Below are positions 11,165 to 20,799 of a stretch of DNA of 64,000 nt, one piece after another. How positions within the stretch are numbered: position 1 is the stretch's first letter; each line of letters opens with the position of its first letter. The notes under the pieces are model-generated. The model saw only the letters and a list, made by a program, of their open reading frames with translations. It ran no database searches and was not told where the DNA came from. The position numbers were made by a program, and so were the translations under genes. This DNA comes from Limnephilus marmoratus (lineage: Eukaryota > Arthropoda > Insecta > Trichoptera > Limnephilidae): assembly GCA_917880885.1 (NCBI GenBank), contig OU862910.1, positions 56,163,285-56,227,284 of the forward strand, written 5' to 3'.

Positions 11165-11660
11165 TTTCAAATGGTTACCCGACAATTCGTCCTGCGACAA
11201 TTCATCCGGCGACAGTTCATCCTGCGACAGTTCATCCGGCCGACAGTTCATCCTGCCGACAGTTCATCCTGCCGACAGTTCATCCCGCCGACAATTCATC
11301 CGGCGACAATTCATCCTGCCTGATCATTTAGAAGATTTTTATTAAGTAAGTATGCAAAGAGGATATACGGCCGTACAACCAAAATCGATATACTTATATC
11401 TGAAGGCATCTTGAGTGGAAGTCCGCTGTAAAAATATTTTTACTAACAATAATTTCGACTCTCCGAAGAAGCATGCGTGAATAACAAAATACGACATACT
11501 TATACTTATAGGTTATACTTATAGGATATGTTAGGTTAGGTTAGGTTAGGTTAGGTTAGGTTAGGTTAGGTGAGGTTAGGTTAGGTTAGGTTAGGTTAGG
11601 TTGAATTGTCAGGATGAATTGTCGCCGGATGAACTGTCGGCGGGATGAACTGTCATGGAA
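11165..11660. repeat. Inverted minisatellite arms around interstitial telomere repeats
   Basis: The left arm (11180-11322) is about nine 15-17 bp units like CGACAGTTCATCCGGC. The right arm (11605-11654) has three to four units in the opposite orientation (GGATGAACTGTCGG). Outside the arms ACCATTTGAAATA (inverse of 11165-11177) pairs with ACCATTTCAAATA (11660-11672). A run of TTAGG lies next to the right arm. Confidence 0.65.
11531..11602 (+). repeat. Interstitial (TTAGG)n, 14 units
   Basis: Fourteen consecutive 5-bp units with a single variant (TGAGG at 11571-11575). TTAGG is the canonical insect telomere repeat. Its setting, with ordinary repeats on both sides, makes it interstitial rather than a chromosome end. 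Confidence 0.9.
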
Positions 11661-11934
11661 CCATTTCAAATATGCACAAGGATCGCTGGTTAAAATCCTT
11701 CGGGTACGTGCTATTACATCCTGTATAAACAGGAATGGAGATGTAAGAGCAAACTCTACAATTTTGCAAGCCAATTTGGTACTTTTATTTATTCACGAAG
11801 TGAAAAATTTTAAATATCACTTTTGTTTCAAATTCAGATGTTTTGTTGGGAAATTACATGGTTACATAATTAAATATTAAATATTTTTTCATATTTATGC
11901 TTAAGTATATACTTATTACTTGACATTTTATGTC

Positions 11935-12700
11935 TGAAAAATACATTATCTAGTTTGTATACTGAGCGTCTGTTGATGGCATTTTCACAATTTGGGAGGC
12001 GGGTATGGGTACTGCCGCCCCGGCAATCATTTATTGGACAACCAACATCGCTGCCACAGGTCACCCCAAGTGGTTTGCTACGTTTGGTGACTTAGCAAGG
12101 ATGCCCGTGTTCATGGGATGAGTCTATTATAAATTGTCTAGGTCTTGGTGGCGGATACGCTTGCCCAACCACTGCGTGGCAGGCTGGATTGAAGGAGACT
12201 GATTGAGGGAGGCCTTTTGACCTCTCCAACCGGATTCTCCTGACCCTTCGCCTTGCACTGCAGTGTGAGGAATAGATTCATACGTCCGTCACTCCTGGTC
12301 ACACTGACTCCCAGATTCCTATTCACCCCTCATACCTTTTTTCTTCCCATATCTTCTTCTCCTTCCTTTCCCTTAAAAACCTTCCACACAGCATCCTCAA
12401 AGATGACATAGGCCCCTAGGGAAATTGTTTTCCTCGGTGCCTCCTGTGTGGAGCTGATGTAAAAAAAAAATTTAAACCAGGCAAATTTAAAGATCTTTGG
12501 AGGGTCCTAACTCCTATAAGAAGTAAAACGTAAAAAAGCAAAACGTACCGACATGCTAGTGGTCGATTTCTATATAATATGAAAAAAATATTTGCATTGG
12601 AGTCAAAATTCAGAGAAGAAATTGGGGAATACGTTTGTGTGGACAAAATGTCGCCCTGTTTCCTATTGCGCGCGAGGCGGAATTCGGCTACTTTACCAAA
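11935..12700 (+). repeat. Dispersed repeat A, interrupted by SINE1
   Basis: TTGTATACTGAGCGTCTGTTG (11952 on) continues after the SINE1 at 12475 with AACCAGGCAAATTTAAAGA, TCCTAACTCCTATAAGAAGT and CATGCTAGTGGTCGAT. The same order, uninterrupted, occurs at 44515-44650 and 58990-59225. Family unknown; no coding frame is conserved among the three. Confidence 0.7.
11994..12470 (+). mobile_element. SINE1 copy 3, near full length
   Basis: One of the most complete copies. It starts at GGGAGGCGGGTATGGG and ends GAGCTGATGTAAAAAAAAAA (12470). It is inserted into dispersed repeat A. Confidence 0.9.
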
Positions 12701-12949
12701 ATCAAGAAACCTTCTTCCGATATAGAGATTGTGAAGCACTCACTTGGTATGTCTGGTGGTACTAGATGGCTCACCAGGTTTATACGCTGTTTGATGTTAG
12801 GTTTTCCCAAGAACTTCTAAAAAATAATATCAATTTTTGTCAGAGCTATAAATTTTATTGGGTTTTACCTCAGTTACAAACCACAAGATTAAAAATAAAC
12901 CAATAATTCTTGGTTTCATTGATAAATCGTATTTTTATAAAGATTCCCA

Positions 12950-13850
12950 ACCTTTTTGTGACCATAGCCTCCCTAAATAAACAACATTTCATTTTTATTT
13001 AATTAAAATTAAATTTAATAATAATACATTATTTTTAAGTACTGCAAGTATTTTAGTATGTACTTTTGTTACAGCTGTTTCGACTTACAAGGTCATTTTC
13101 AAACACATTCCGAACCCCACATAATCACTCTCATTAGTTTTTTGTTTTATTTTTGGGGAGTTATGCCATGTTGGGCTACCTCCTCCTTTAGCCAACGTTT
13201 CGGACATCGTTACAGTGTCCATCAGCAGATGTGTTATTGTTAGTGGTGAAGTGTGTGTTTATGTACTTGGAAGCGATACCGTGTCGCCAACTCCACTCCA
13301 CTAGAAGCTAGTATTACCGTATACTTCACAATGTTTTCTTGCGTTTAGCTTTGTTATAGCCGTCAATTACCGGATACCAAGAACTATTGAGCTTAGCTCC
13401 GTCGTCTCTATTAAAATTAATGGGGTTTTTGTAGATTTCAATTGCCTCCGTAATCAGGCGTGCTCTACGGGTTTTGGGTCTTCCCAGGACTTCAGAAACA
13501 AATCCAAAATAATGGCCGGTTTCGATTAAGTGCTCGGCGATTGCCGATTTGTCAGAGTGGCCGAGTTTACAAGCACGAGCACGAAACACCCCAAAAATAA
13601 ACAAAAACAATCAATTTGGACACCTTAAAAACTGACATTTAAAATAGTATAAATAAGTCATCTGAATGCGGCTCAACCACAGTTTGAAAATGACCTTGTA
13701 AGTCAAAACTGTATATATACTACATACATAAATACATACTAAAATACTTGCAGAACTTGATAATAACTTATAAATATTATTAAATTTAATTTTAATTAAA
13801 TTTTAAAAAATTAAATGGAGTTCTGCGAATTACACAAAAACAATTAAGAA
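12950..13850. mobile_element. Inverted Penelope-like element locus
   Basis: Two inverted flanks contain GTTTGAAAATGACCTTGTAAGTC with an AACAGCTG or AACTGT motif downstream, and the word ACATACTAAAATACTTGCAG (left 13037-13105 on minus, right 13690-13760 on plus). They frame a minus-strand GIY-YIG coding piece. Left of that piece is a 3' UTR-type segment with CCGAAACGTTGGCTAAAGGAGG (minus sense, 13180-13205). Penelope-like elements typically show such a GIY-YIG C-terminus and terminal repeats that can be inverted. Confidence 0.65.
13326..13610 (-). pseudogene. Penelope-like GIY-YIG endonuclease C-terminal fragment
   Basis: The 94-codon frame carries the C-terminal end of the GIY-YIG endonuclease region found after the RT in Penelope-like elements. 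Key blocks: HSDKSAIAEHLIETGH (about residues 18-33), then RRARLITEAIEIYKNP (48-63), INFNRDDGAKLNSSW (64-78) and PVIDGY. In the family these surround the catalytic Glu of the ITEAIEI block and the Asn/Arg of 'NINRD'. The RT domain itself is absent, so this is a remnant. The methionine start is fortuitous. Confidence 0.75.
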
Positions 13851-13860
13851 CATTTCATTC

Positions 13861-14680
13861 CCTATCCCTATGAAATTGGAACCCGTTTAAAATATCTACG
13901 ATATTGCGTACAACAAATTTACAGGGCCCGCGGACAAACCAAAAATGCTGCTGGTTCTTACCGTTTGGAAGGTCACATTCCAAAAACATAAATTCCATGA
14001 AACATAGATCTCATCAAAAAGCGCTGAATCTACTAAGGGGGTGCACTAATAAGCAAAGTAAAATCACGTGATTTTGCTTTGTAAATTAGACCTAATAAGA
14101 AATATTTTAGAAGTTTTAAAATTCTGCGTACAGAACACATATTTGCTTTTGAAATAATTGAGATTTTTTTTGAGTAGTCTTTTTATAAGCCCAGAAAAAA
14201 GTACCAGGCTCAAAAAAACTGCTTTTAAGTTGCGTCCTTTATTTTCAAACTCAATCTGTTAGAGCAGTTAGAAATTAATAAAATCTCTAATAATTAGAAA
14301 GCTATTTTAATTAATGAACAGACAAATATAATTAGCTCGCCACTTTTAGATATATTCAAACTTAGTCCAAATACCTAACCGTGCTATGAAGTAAATACAT
14401 GAGTCATGGTGGGTTTATTCTAGAGCATAATGACGACCATTTCAAATATCAATTGTATTTTAAGATGAATCCTGATGTATCATCACGGGTTTATTTTATG
14501 GAATAATTAACGATCTTCAGTCAAATTTAAACAATCCAGTAATTGGGAAACTTAACCATCAATATTTCAGTAATTTTACTTAGAAGTTAACAGGGGCACA
14601 GATAATAAAAATAAAAGCTATTCATTTTTTCTTCATAAGTGCCTGTCTAGAAATGACATAAATTCATCGTCTGTAAGTGG
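13861..14680. other. AT-rich DNA, nothing assigned
   Basis: No supported feature. An imperfect inverted word TCACGTGATTTTGCTTTG occurs near 14066. Confidence 0.35.
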
Positions 14681-14689
14681 TAACAACCA

Positions 14690-14865
14690 CAGTTTGATAA
14701 TGCCTTCAGAGGGCGAAACAGCTGTAATACATAATAATAATTACGAAGCAGAAGCAGAACTTGTTTATAATGAACTGTTATTATGCATTGAATAATAATA
14801 TTATTAAATATATAAAATAAATACAAAATTAAAATGGAGTTCTACAAAATAAATTTAATAACAAT
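14690..14865 (+). mobile_element. Penelope-like terminal repeat fragment
   Basis: CAACCACAGTTTGATAATGCC then GGGCGAAACAGCTGTAATAC, and downstream AAAATTAAAATGGAGTTCTAC, parallel the right flank of the Penelope-like locus at 13675-13820 in order and spacing. No coding sequence is attached. Confidence 0.55.
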
Positions 14866-14869
14866 AAAT

Positions 14870-15660
14870 AAATATTTGTTCCCGAGGTTCGTAAAACATA
14901 TTTTTTTCGTGAATAAATCAAATTAGTGTTAGACGGGTACTAAAACCGTATCGCCATCTGCTATTATTAGCGGCCTGACCCCGAATTTTTAAGCAGTTTA
15001 CGTAATAATTAATGTACATAAGTGCAAAAAGAATGCCCCTCACAAATAAAAATTATAAAAATTACCCCAATGCACTCTTAGTTTTTGATCGTCCCGCGCC
15101 AGTGGGCGATATGGGTCGCGTTGGAAATCAATGATACAATATCAGATATAGTGTGTTTGTTACAATAATTATTATAATTAGTCGATAGCTAATATTGATC
15201 ATGCACCTGTTCATTATAGCCTTATTGTGACTTTCTAGGTCAACAGTTTTGCATAAAGGTTTCATTTTATGTAATTATAACAGAGTGCTTTATTATGTTC
15301 GATGCTTCAGCGTGGCTTATGCTTATCTCTTCCTCACTGTGTTATGTAACCTGAAGCCGGGAGTGGATAGTCACCAGTTATATGACATGTTACATTATTA
15401 ATTATATAAATGTCAGTATTACAAAGTAATTGAAAAATAGCTCGTGATTCTTAATTGAATAAATATCTATTTAATTGTATTCAATGAATTCAGATTACTA
15501 ACACGCTACAATGTAATAGTCATGATTTTTAAATAGTTTAAAAAAGAAGTAGGGGAAATGGAAAGTTTAGGTAAGGGGCATGGCTGCGCGGTATTTTTTA
15601 TACTAAACTTAAATTTTGATTTGAGGCCAATATAAACAAAAAAATTAATTAATATATTTT
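14870..15660. other. AT-rich DNA, nothing assigned
   Basis: No family or coding frame recognised. Confidence 0.35.
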
Positions 15661-15665
15661 TTAAG

Positions 15666-15896
15666 CTGGTTGAGGGAGACTTTTGACCTTTCCAGCCAGA
15701 CTCGCATCCTGGATTCAAACGTCCATCACTCCTGGACACGCTGACCCCCAGATTTCTACCCACCCCTTATACCATTTTCCTTCCCAGAACTTCCTTTCCT
15801 TATAAAGACCCTCCATACAGCATCCCCTAAGAAGACATAGGCCCTAAGGGAAATTGTTTTCTTCACGGACTACTGTGTGGACCCAATGAAAAAAAA
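15666..15896 (+). mobile_element. SINE1 copy 4, 5'-truncated
   Basis: It begins inside the element at GCTGGTTGAGGGAG and runs to the AATGAAAAAAAA tail. Only the 3' half is present, a usual consequence of incomplete reverse transcription. Confidence 0.85.
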
Positions 15897-16010
15897 GCAT
15901 GGCTTCCTGACGCTTGCGCGCTAAAGATTGTTTTCCCTTCAAGGCCCATTGACCAGCGGCAGAGAATTCAAATTGCAAAACCCTTGTAACTGGACAGGGC
16001 GGTTCCAATG
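15897..16010 (-). mobile_element. Possible LINE-1 family C-terminal scrap
   Basis: CTTCCTGACGCTTGCGCGCTAAAGATTG resembles the CACCTGACGCCTATGCTCTAAAGATTG block of the LINE C-terminus. CCAGCGGCAGAGAATTCAAATTG resembles its upstream neighbour. It is very diverged. Confidence 0.4.
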
Positions 16011-16560
16011 AGAAAGATTGATTATTTTTAACTAATAACTCAATTTCGATTTTATTTCATTCCAATTTTTTGTACCTACATTCAAGTTAGCAGTAAAAAT
16101 GCTCAAACGCATGATGATGATATTATTAAAATCATTCACTTTTTGGGATTATTTTTTGATTAAATATTTATAATTTTTTAATAATATCTAAGCGATATAA
16201 GTGTTTAAGAAAAATCTCAAAAATATTAGTTTGAAAACCGTAAATAAATAAACAAACTTAGGTATTTTCGTCGCAAACCCGTGCGCGATTTTTTTAACCT
16301 AAAATTAAAATTCTCGATAGTAGCTTTGCTTGATAATTTATTGATTTATTTTACTGCATAATAATATGATTTTAAATGTGTGTTGCATAATAAAACATTT
16401 TGTTTGAATATTTGACAAATCTGCCAACAACCAACGGTATAACCTTATTATAATAAAAAAATTTCAAACTCAACTTTACTAGATAAAATAACCTTTCAAA
16501 ATAAATTTATATTTTTTGCAGAAAAGAGCCGGTACGAATAGAATTTGATTTAAAAATGAT
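16011..16560. other. AT-rich DNA, nothing assigned
   Basis: No feature recognised. Confidence 0.35.
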
Positions 16561-16569
16561 AACCGATTG

Positions 16570-16860
16570 CGTCTGGTTGTCTGGTTATCTAGTTTTCCAG
16601 TTATCTGGTTATCTGGTTAGGGAACGTACCCATACTACGTGACACGTTTAGGGGGGGGGGTCTTCAAAATGTCACGCTTGGTACAAATGAGCGGCGGCGG
16701 CCTTAGGTTTTTGGTCACCGGGGGGGGGGGGTTAAAAATTGCAAAAAGTTGATCACGTAGTATGGGTACGTTCCCTTATCTAGATCTGGTTATCTAGTTT
16801 TCCGGTTATCTAGTTATCTGGTTATCTAGTTTTCCTGTTATCTGGTTATCCGGGAATCTA
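16570..16860 (+). repeat. GGTTATCTGGTT minisatellite split by a MITE
   Basis: Degenerate units of GGTTATCTAGTTTTCC/GGTTATCT fill 16572-16619 and 16776-16852. The MITE at 16620-16775 interrupts them, with a TTA duplication. Confidence 0.8.
16620..16775. mobile_element. G-run MITE, TTA target duplication (Harbinger-like)
   Basis: Perfect terminal inverted repeats GGGAACGTACCCATACTACGTGA lie at 16620-16642 and 16753-16775 (positions given; 23 bp). Flanking TTA is duplicated (16617-16619, 16776-16778), as in PIF/Harbinger elements (TWA). The interior has G-runs of 10 and 11. Same architecture as 32920, 56309 and 57342. Confidence 0.85.
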
Positions 16861-17149
16861 TTGTTTGGGTGGGAATTGCTTGAATGGCTTGTGAGAGTAA
16901 CTAGTAACCCATATTCTCGTTAAAATATTAAGCCGCCGCTACTCGAATTTCTACCGATTCCTTACATATCGCTCTTAAACATGTTAAGTTTTAAAGCTCT
17001 TAAAAAAATATATGTTATTCTTGAAGATAATATCTAGACATTCCCCGCGCCGAAACGCAAATTGTATAAAATTCCCTAGAAAAAAATCTCAATATATTAT
17101 TATAAACACGTTCGTTTCAGTTATTTTACACGTTATATGTATGAAAAAA

Positions 17150-17333
17150 TTCACTGTGTTTCATTAAAAGGGTTGTGGGGAGGGGTGCGGGGAGAGGGGA
17201 GGGGAGGGAGAGGGGAGGGGAGGGAGGGGGGTGGGGGAGGTGTGGAGAAGGGGGGAGGGGGGGATGGGAGGTGGATGAGGCGGAGTGGGAACCCCCCTTA
17301 AACCGTGCGAGCGAAGCCGCGGGAAAAAGCTAG
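17150..17333 (+). mobile_element. Helitron 3' end with purine-rich body
   Basis: A G/A-only stretch (17169-17290) is followed by GCGAGCGAAGCCGCGGGAAA and terminal CTAG before T (17330-17333). That 3' end, with a GC-rich hairpin and CTAG|T, is the standard mark of insect non-autonomous Helitrons. The 5' end was not located. Confidence 0.75.
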
Positions 17334-17480
17334 TTAAAAATAATGAAAAAAAAAATTAAAATAGCCCATAACACTAACCTAAAGTAATGTATTTAACCAA
17401 TTTTTTACATATTTTTTCCATCACTTTAAATGACCTTTCAAAGGATTTTCTGAATTGATTTCATTCTGAGTTATCCGTTC

Positions 17481-17535
17481 GAAAGATTGCTTCCGTTGAA
17501 GGAGACTAGATTTTCATTTCTACCCCTTTTAGACG
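17481..17535 (-). mobile_element. LINE-1 family scrap
   Basis: CGAAAGATTGCTTCCGTTGAAGG followed by GAGACTAGATTTTCATTTC is the same coding block as 6100-6150. About 55 bp remain. Confidence 0.75.
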
Positions 17536-17540
17536 TACGC

Positions 17541-17620
17541 CGTATTTTCCCTAAACCGACTGCATATTGTATATATTAAGTATTCCTGAGGGCCAACTGT
17601 CGGGGATCAACAGTCACGAA
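17541..17620 (+). repeat. Dispersed repeat C
   Basis: TATTTTCCCTAAACCGACTGCATATTGTATAT and GGGCCAACTGTCGGGGATCAAC recur at 44430-44510. Shortened forms occur at 28135-28190 and, inverted, at 27195-27225. The CAACTGTC words resemble the unit of the 11165 minisatellite. Confidence 0.65.
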
Positions 17621-18226
17621 ATCAGTAAGTAATTAGCCGTTTAATGCATCTAGTTCATCTGAGTTGTCTTTTAACGTAAGCACCAGTTATCAGATATTTA
17701 CCTGACGGGCTTGCAAGGTCAGTAAAATGCGACGTAATTATTAATTACTGTCGGCAATAAACGTAACCGACTGATTCATTAATTATTTAATCTTAACACT
17801 AGAAAGACCGGAGCCTTCATTTTGACGGCAGCCCGAAGTAAAGTGACGATATAATGCTTAATAATTATTGTATTGGTGTGATTTTTTTCAACATTTCATG
17901 ATTTATGGTTTAACAACTATGGTGAAAAAAACAGGTATGTGTCTTAATTACTTTTAGAGATATATTGACTTATACCTACAAAGACCGCCGCCGTCAATGT
18001 GACGGTTTGGGCCATAATGCTGCGTTCGTTTACAACCTTCTTTACCCAAGTTAACAACATACACATTCCTCCTCGTTTATGATAGTACTATTATACTATC
18101 ACATAATTTATAAAAATACCAAAAAATATTGCTCTCGCCCAAATTTATTTTATGGCTTGTTAGAGAAGGTCAGAGTATACAAATACCAGAGTTGATCCAG
18201 CTGCTTAGCTTCTGAAGAACTGACAG

Positions 18227-18657
18227 TCATTTATTGGATAACCAACACGTCTGCCATACCCCAAGAGATTTGCTATGTTTTGTGACTTAGCAGGGGTGCC
18301 CAAGTTCATGGGCTTAGGTTTGTCCGGATCTTGGCGGCAGATGCGTCTGCCAAACAACTGCGTGGCAAGCCAGATCGGCAGGGAACGGTTGAGGATGATA
18401 TTTTGACCTCGCCAGCAGGACTCTCAGAACATTGCCTTGCACCGCAGTGGTGGGAAAAGATTCATACGTCGGGCACTCTTGAACACACTGAACCCCAGTT
18501 TCCCACCCACCCCTCATCTCATTTCCTTCCCAGAACCTATTCTTCTTCCTTTTCCTATAGGTACCCTCCACACAGCATCCCAAAAGATGACAAATGCCCC
18601 GAGGGAAATTATTTTCCTTAGGGCTTTTTTGTGGAGCTAATATGAACAAAAAAAAAA
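18227..18657 (+). mobile_element. SINE1 copy 5, inside piggyBac-like copy 1
   Basis: It runs from CATTTATTGGATAACC to the A-tail after GTGGAGCTAATATGAAC. It lacks the first ~45 bp of the full-length element. Its counterpart at 46742 has the same truncation. Confidence 0.85.
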
Positions 18658-18860
18658 GAAACCGGAAAATAAAACTACTGAAAGACGACAGTGCCAAATT
18701 GATAAAAAATATAATAAAAACTAAATAAATTATAGGTTTGATAATTGTAAGAAACCCGTTTACGGAGAGTGCATTCGATTTTATAAAAAACGTAACAATT
18801 CGATATTGTACAAACATAACATATGCTTGTACTAAAATTGCAGCATTTTGCACTCACATG

Positions 18861-19333
18861 TTTTTTTTCCAGGAAGCCTCGAGGAAAAAAACCCTCAGGG
18901 CTTAATGTCATCTATGGGGATGCTGTGTGAATTTACATGTGTATTGGTGTTTTTAGGGAAAGGAAGGAGAGAAAGTTCTCGGAATAAAAAAGTGTGAGAG
19001 ATGAATAGGAAAAATTCGTAAATGTATCCAGGAGTGACGTACGAATGAATCCATCCCTCCCACTGCGGTGCAAGGCGACGGGACGAGAAAGGTCCTGGTG
19101 GGAGGACAAGATAAGTATCTCCCTCAATAAGTGTCTCCCGACCCGGTCCGCTACGCAGTAGGTGGGCAAACGTATTCGCCACCTAGACCCAGACAAACCT
19201 CACCCAATGAACCCGGACACCCCTGCTAAGTCACTAAACGTAGTGAACCACTTGGAGTATTCTATGACAGAGGTGTCGGTTATCCAATAAATGGTTCCCG
19301 GGGCAGCGGTACTCATATCCGCCTCCCAATTTG
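18861..19333 (-). mobile_element. SINE1 copy 6, inside piggyBac-like copy 1
   Basis: The T-run at 18861-18868 marks the tail; the head ends at ATCCGCCTCCCAATTTG (19333). It is full length and opposite to copy 5. Its counterpart is at 47381-47850. Confidence 0.85.
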
Positions 19334-19678
19334 AAAAAAGTGATCAGCCGTCAAAGTGACGGTCGTGGTCTTTATAGGTATGGAGCAGTACCCGGTCTTT
19401 CTAGTGTTAAGCAATAGGCAGGGCTATAAAACAAACATAAATGACCATCAGATTAACAATAGAACTTGCAAATCTGTTGATTAATAACAACGCAGGTCAG
19501 TCGTTCATGGTTAACCTGCTTTTCTTTACAATTACAGAGTTTTACTCTAGCACTGTTCATCACGCTTTTACGCAAATTTCATGTTAATATTTTCATGATA
19601 ACTGATTGTACTAGTAAATACAAATTAATGAATTAATTAATTAAATATTTCAATTTGAGGTTTTATTCATTTAGTCTA

Positions 19679-20202
19679 TCTATTTAAATAAAAATGAATT
19701 GCCGAAATGTATGAACGCGCATAACTTCCGAACGACTGCACCAAATTCGATAATTCTTTTTTTTTGTGTTCATTATTGTCAGGACAAGGTTTGTATAAAT
19801 CTACTGGTGAGCTCTAGCATTATGAAATTTGTATCAAAAAATTGCAATGGGTGGCACGCGAGCTGTTTGAAAACTGAATGTACTGGGACTGAATATATGG
19901 AATACGGGAGGGGAATTCGGATAGGGGGTTCGCGGTAGCGGGGAGGAGGAGAACAATGTAGGGAGGAAGGGAAACTTGGAGAGGGGAGGGGAACTCTGGA
20001 GGGGGGTTCACGGGACGGGGGAAGGAGGGGAGTAGAGTGGGGAGAGGGAAGGTGGTGGAGGCGGAGAGGGAACGTGAGAGGGGAAGGGGACGTGGGAGAG
20101 GAAGGGGAGGCGGAAGGGAAATGGAACGAATGGGAAAGGACACACAGCGAGAAACAATTTGTTTATTAAATGGCATAGCAACGTATGCCGGGTACTAGCT
20201 AG
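19679..20202 (+). mobile_element. Helitron, non-autonomous, near-complete
   Basis: It starts TC (19679) after A and ends GCCGGGTACTAGCTAG before T (20202). A hairpin GGCATAGCAACGTATGCC lies just before the end. The body has the AACTTCCGAACGACTGCACC block, then a G/A-rich tract (19905-20130). Same family as 38690-39130 and 43065-43544. Confidence 0.85.
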
Positions 20203-20204
20203 TT

Positions 20205-20790
20205 AAAAAGAAATATTCATCCAAGATTTGCAGAAAATTCAATAGATGTCGCATATTCAAAAAAGGATAAATTTATCCAAAACACAATCTAGATAGCCGG
20301 CATAGTCCAGCGGTAACGCTCTTGACTAGCACTCCAAGGGTCGCGGGATCGAATCCCGGCGTAGAAAATAAATTTTATTGGATTAATTTGTGTTATATCA
20401 CAATTTATTCATTTAAAATAATTTGTAGTATATTTGTGGCACGTTCCAGAGTGGAAGGTACTCTCATTATCGCCCTGGTGTAAGACCACCATTCAGAATT
20501 GAAACGTTGATTGATATGGCTTTAGCCGTGTTTGGTGACCAGATCTGAATAGCCAGGTACTATCCCCACCTTCCTCTTCCCTATCTCCTTTCCCTCCCCA
20601 CTACCTTCAGCCTCACAACATACCCCAATTGGGGATGCCATAGTCCCACTGGCTCCAGACGGGAGCAGTTGGGACTCTTGTGCGGTATTCATGTAAAAAA
20701 AGATAGCATTTAGTTCTGGTTGAATCTTGCAATCATACATCAAAATAGCAGCCATAGCAGCCAATAAAAATATGCTTTAAGAAAATGGAG
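20205..20790 (+). repeat. Dispersed repeat B, filled-site copy
   Basis: It matches 7870-8045 on both sides of the SINE2 at 20297-20700, which it contains. Confidence 0.7.
20297..20700 (+). mobile_element. SINE2 copy A, full-length tRNA-derived SINE with TSD
   Basis: The head carries a pol III A-box-like TAGTCCAGCGG (20303) and B-box GGGATCGAATCCC (20345-20357). The body includes CACGTTCCAGAGTGGAAG and CCAGATCTGAATAGCCAGG, and the end is GTGCGGTATTCATGTAAAAAA. The target duplication AGATAG is at 20291-20296 and 20701-20706. The empty site survives at 7960, so boundaries are firm. Confidence 0.9.
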
Positions 20791-20799
20791 ATAATGTAG

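Larger units (their letters stand above)
17797..19406. mobile_element. piggyBac-like non-autonomous element, copy 1
   Basis: It is flanked by TTAA on both sides (17793-17796, 19407-19410). Terminal inverted repeats are CACTAGAAAGACCGG (15 bp), close to the CCCTAGAAAGA start typical of piggyBac. A second inverted pair lies inside (GACGGCAGCC and CCGTCAATGTGACGG near 18000; CCGTCAAAGTGACGG near 19348). No transposase frame is present. It carries two SINE1 copies in opposite orientation, exactly as copy 2 at 46249 does. Confidence 0.9.

Noticed and set aside
11531..11602. TTAGG run as a chromosome end
   Set aside because: Only 14 units, with ordinary repeats and SINEs on both sides.
18314..18853. 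179-codon minus frame
   Set aside because: Same reason: it is antisense across a SINE1 and its downstream flank, Ile/Phe-rich, with no domain.
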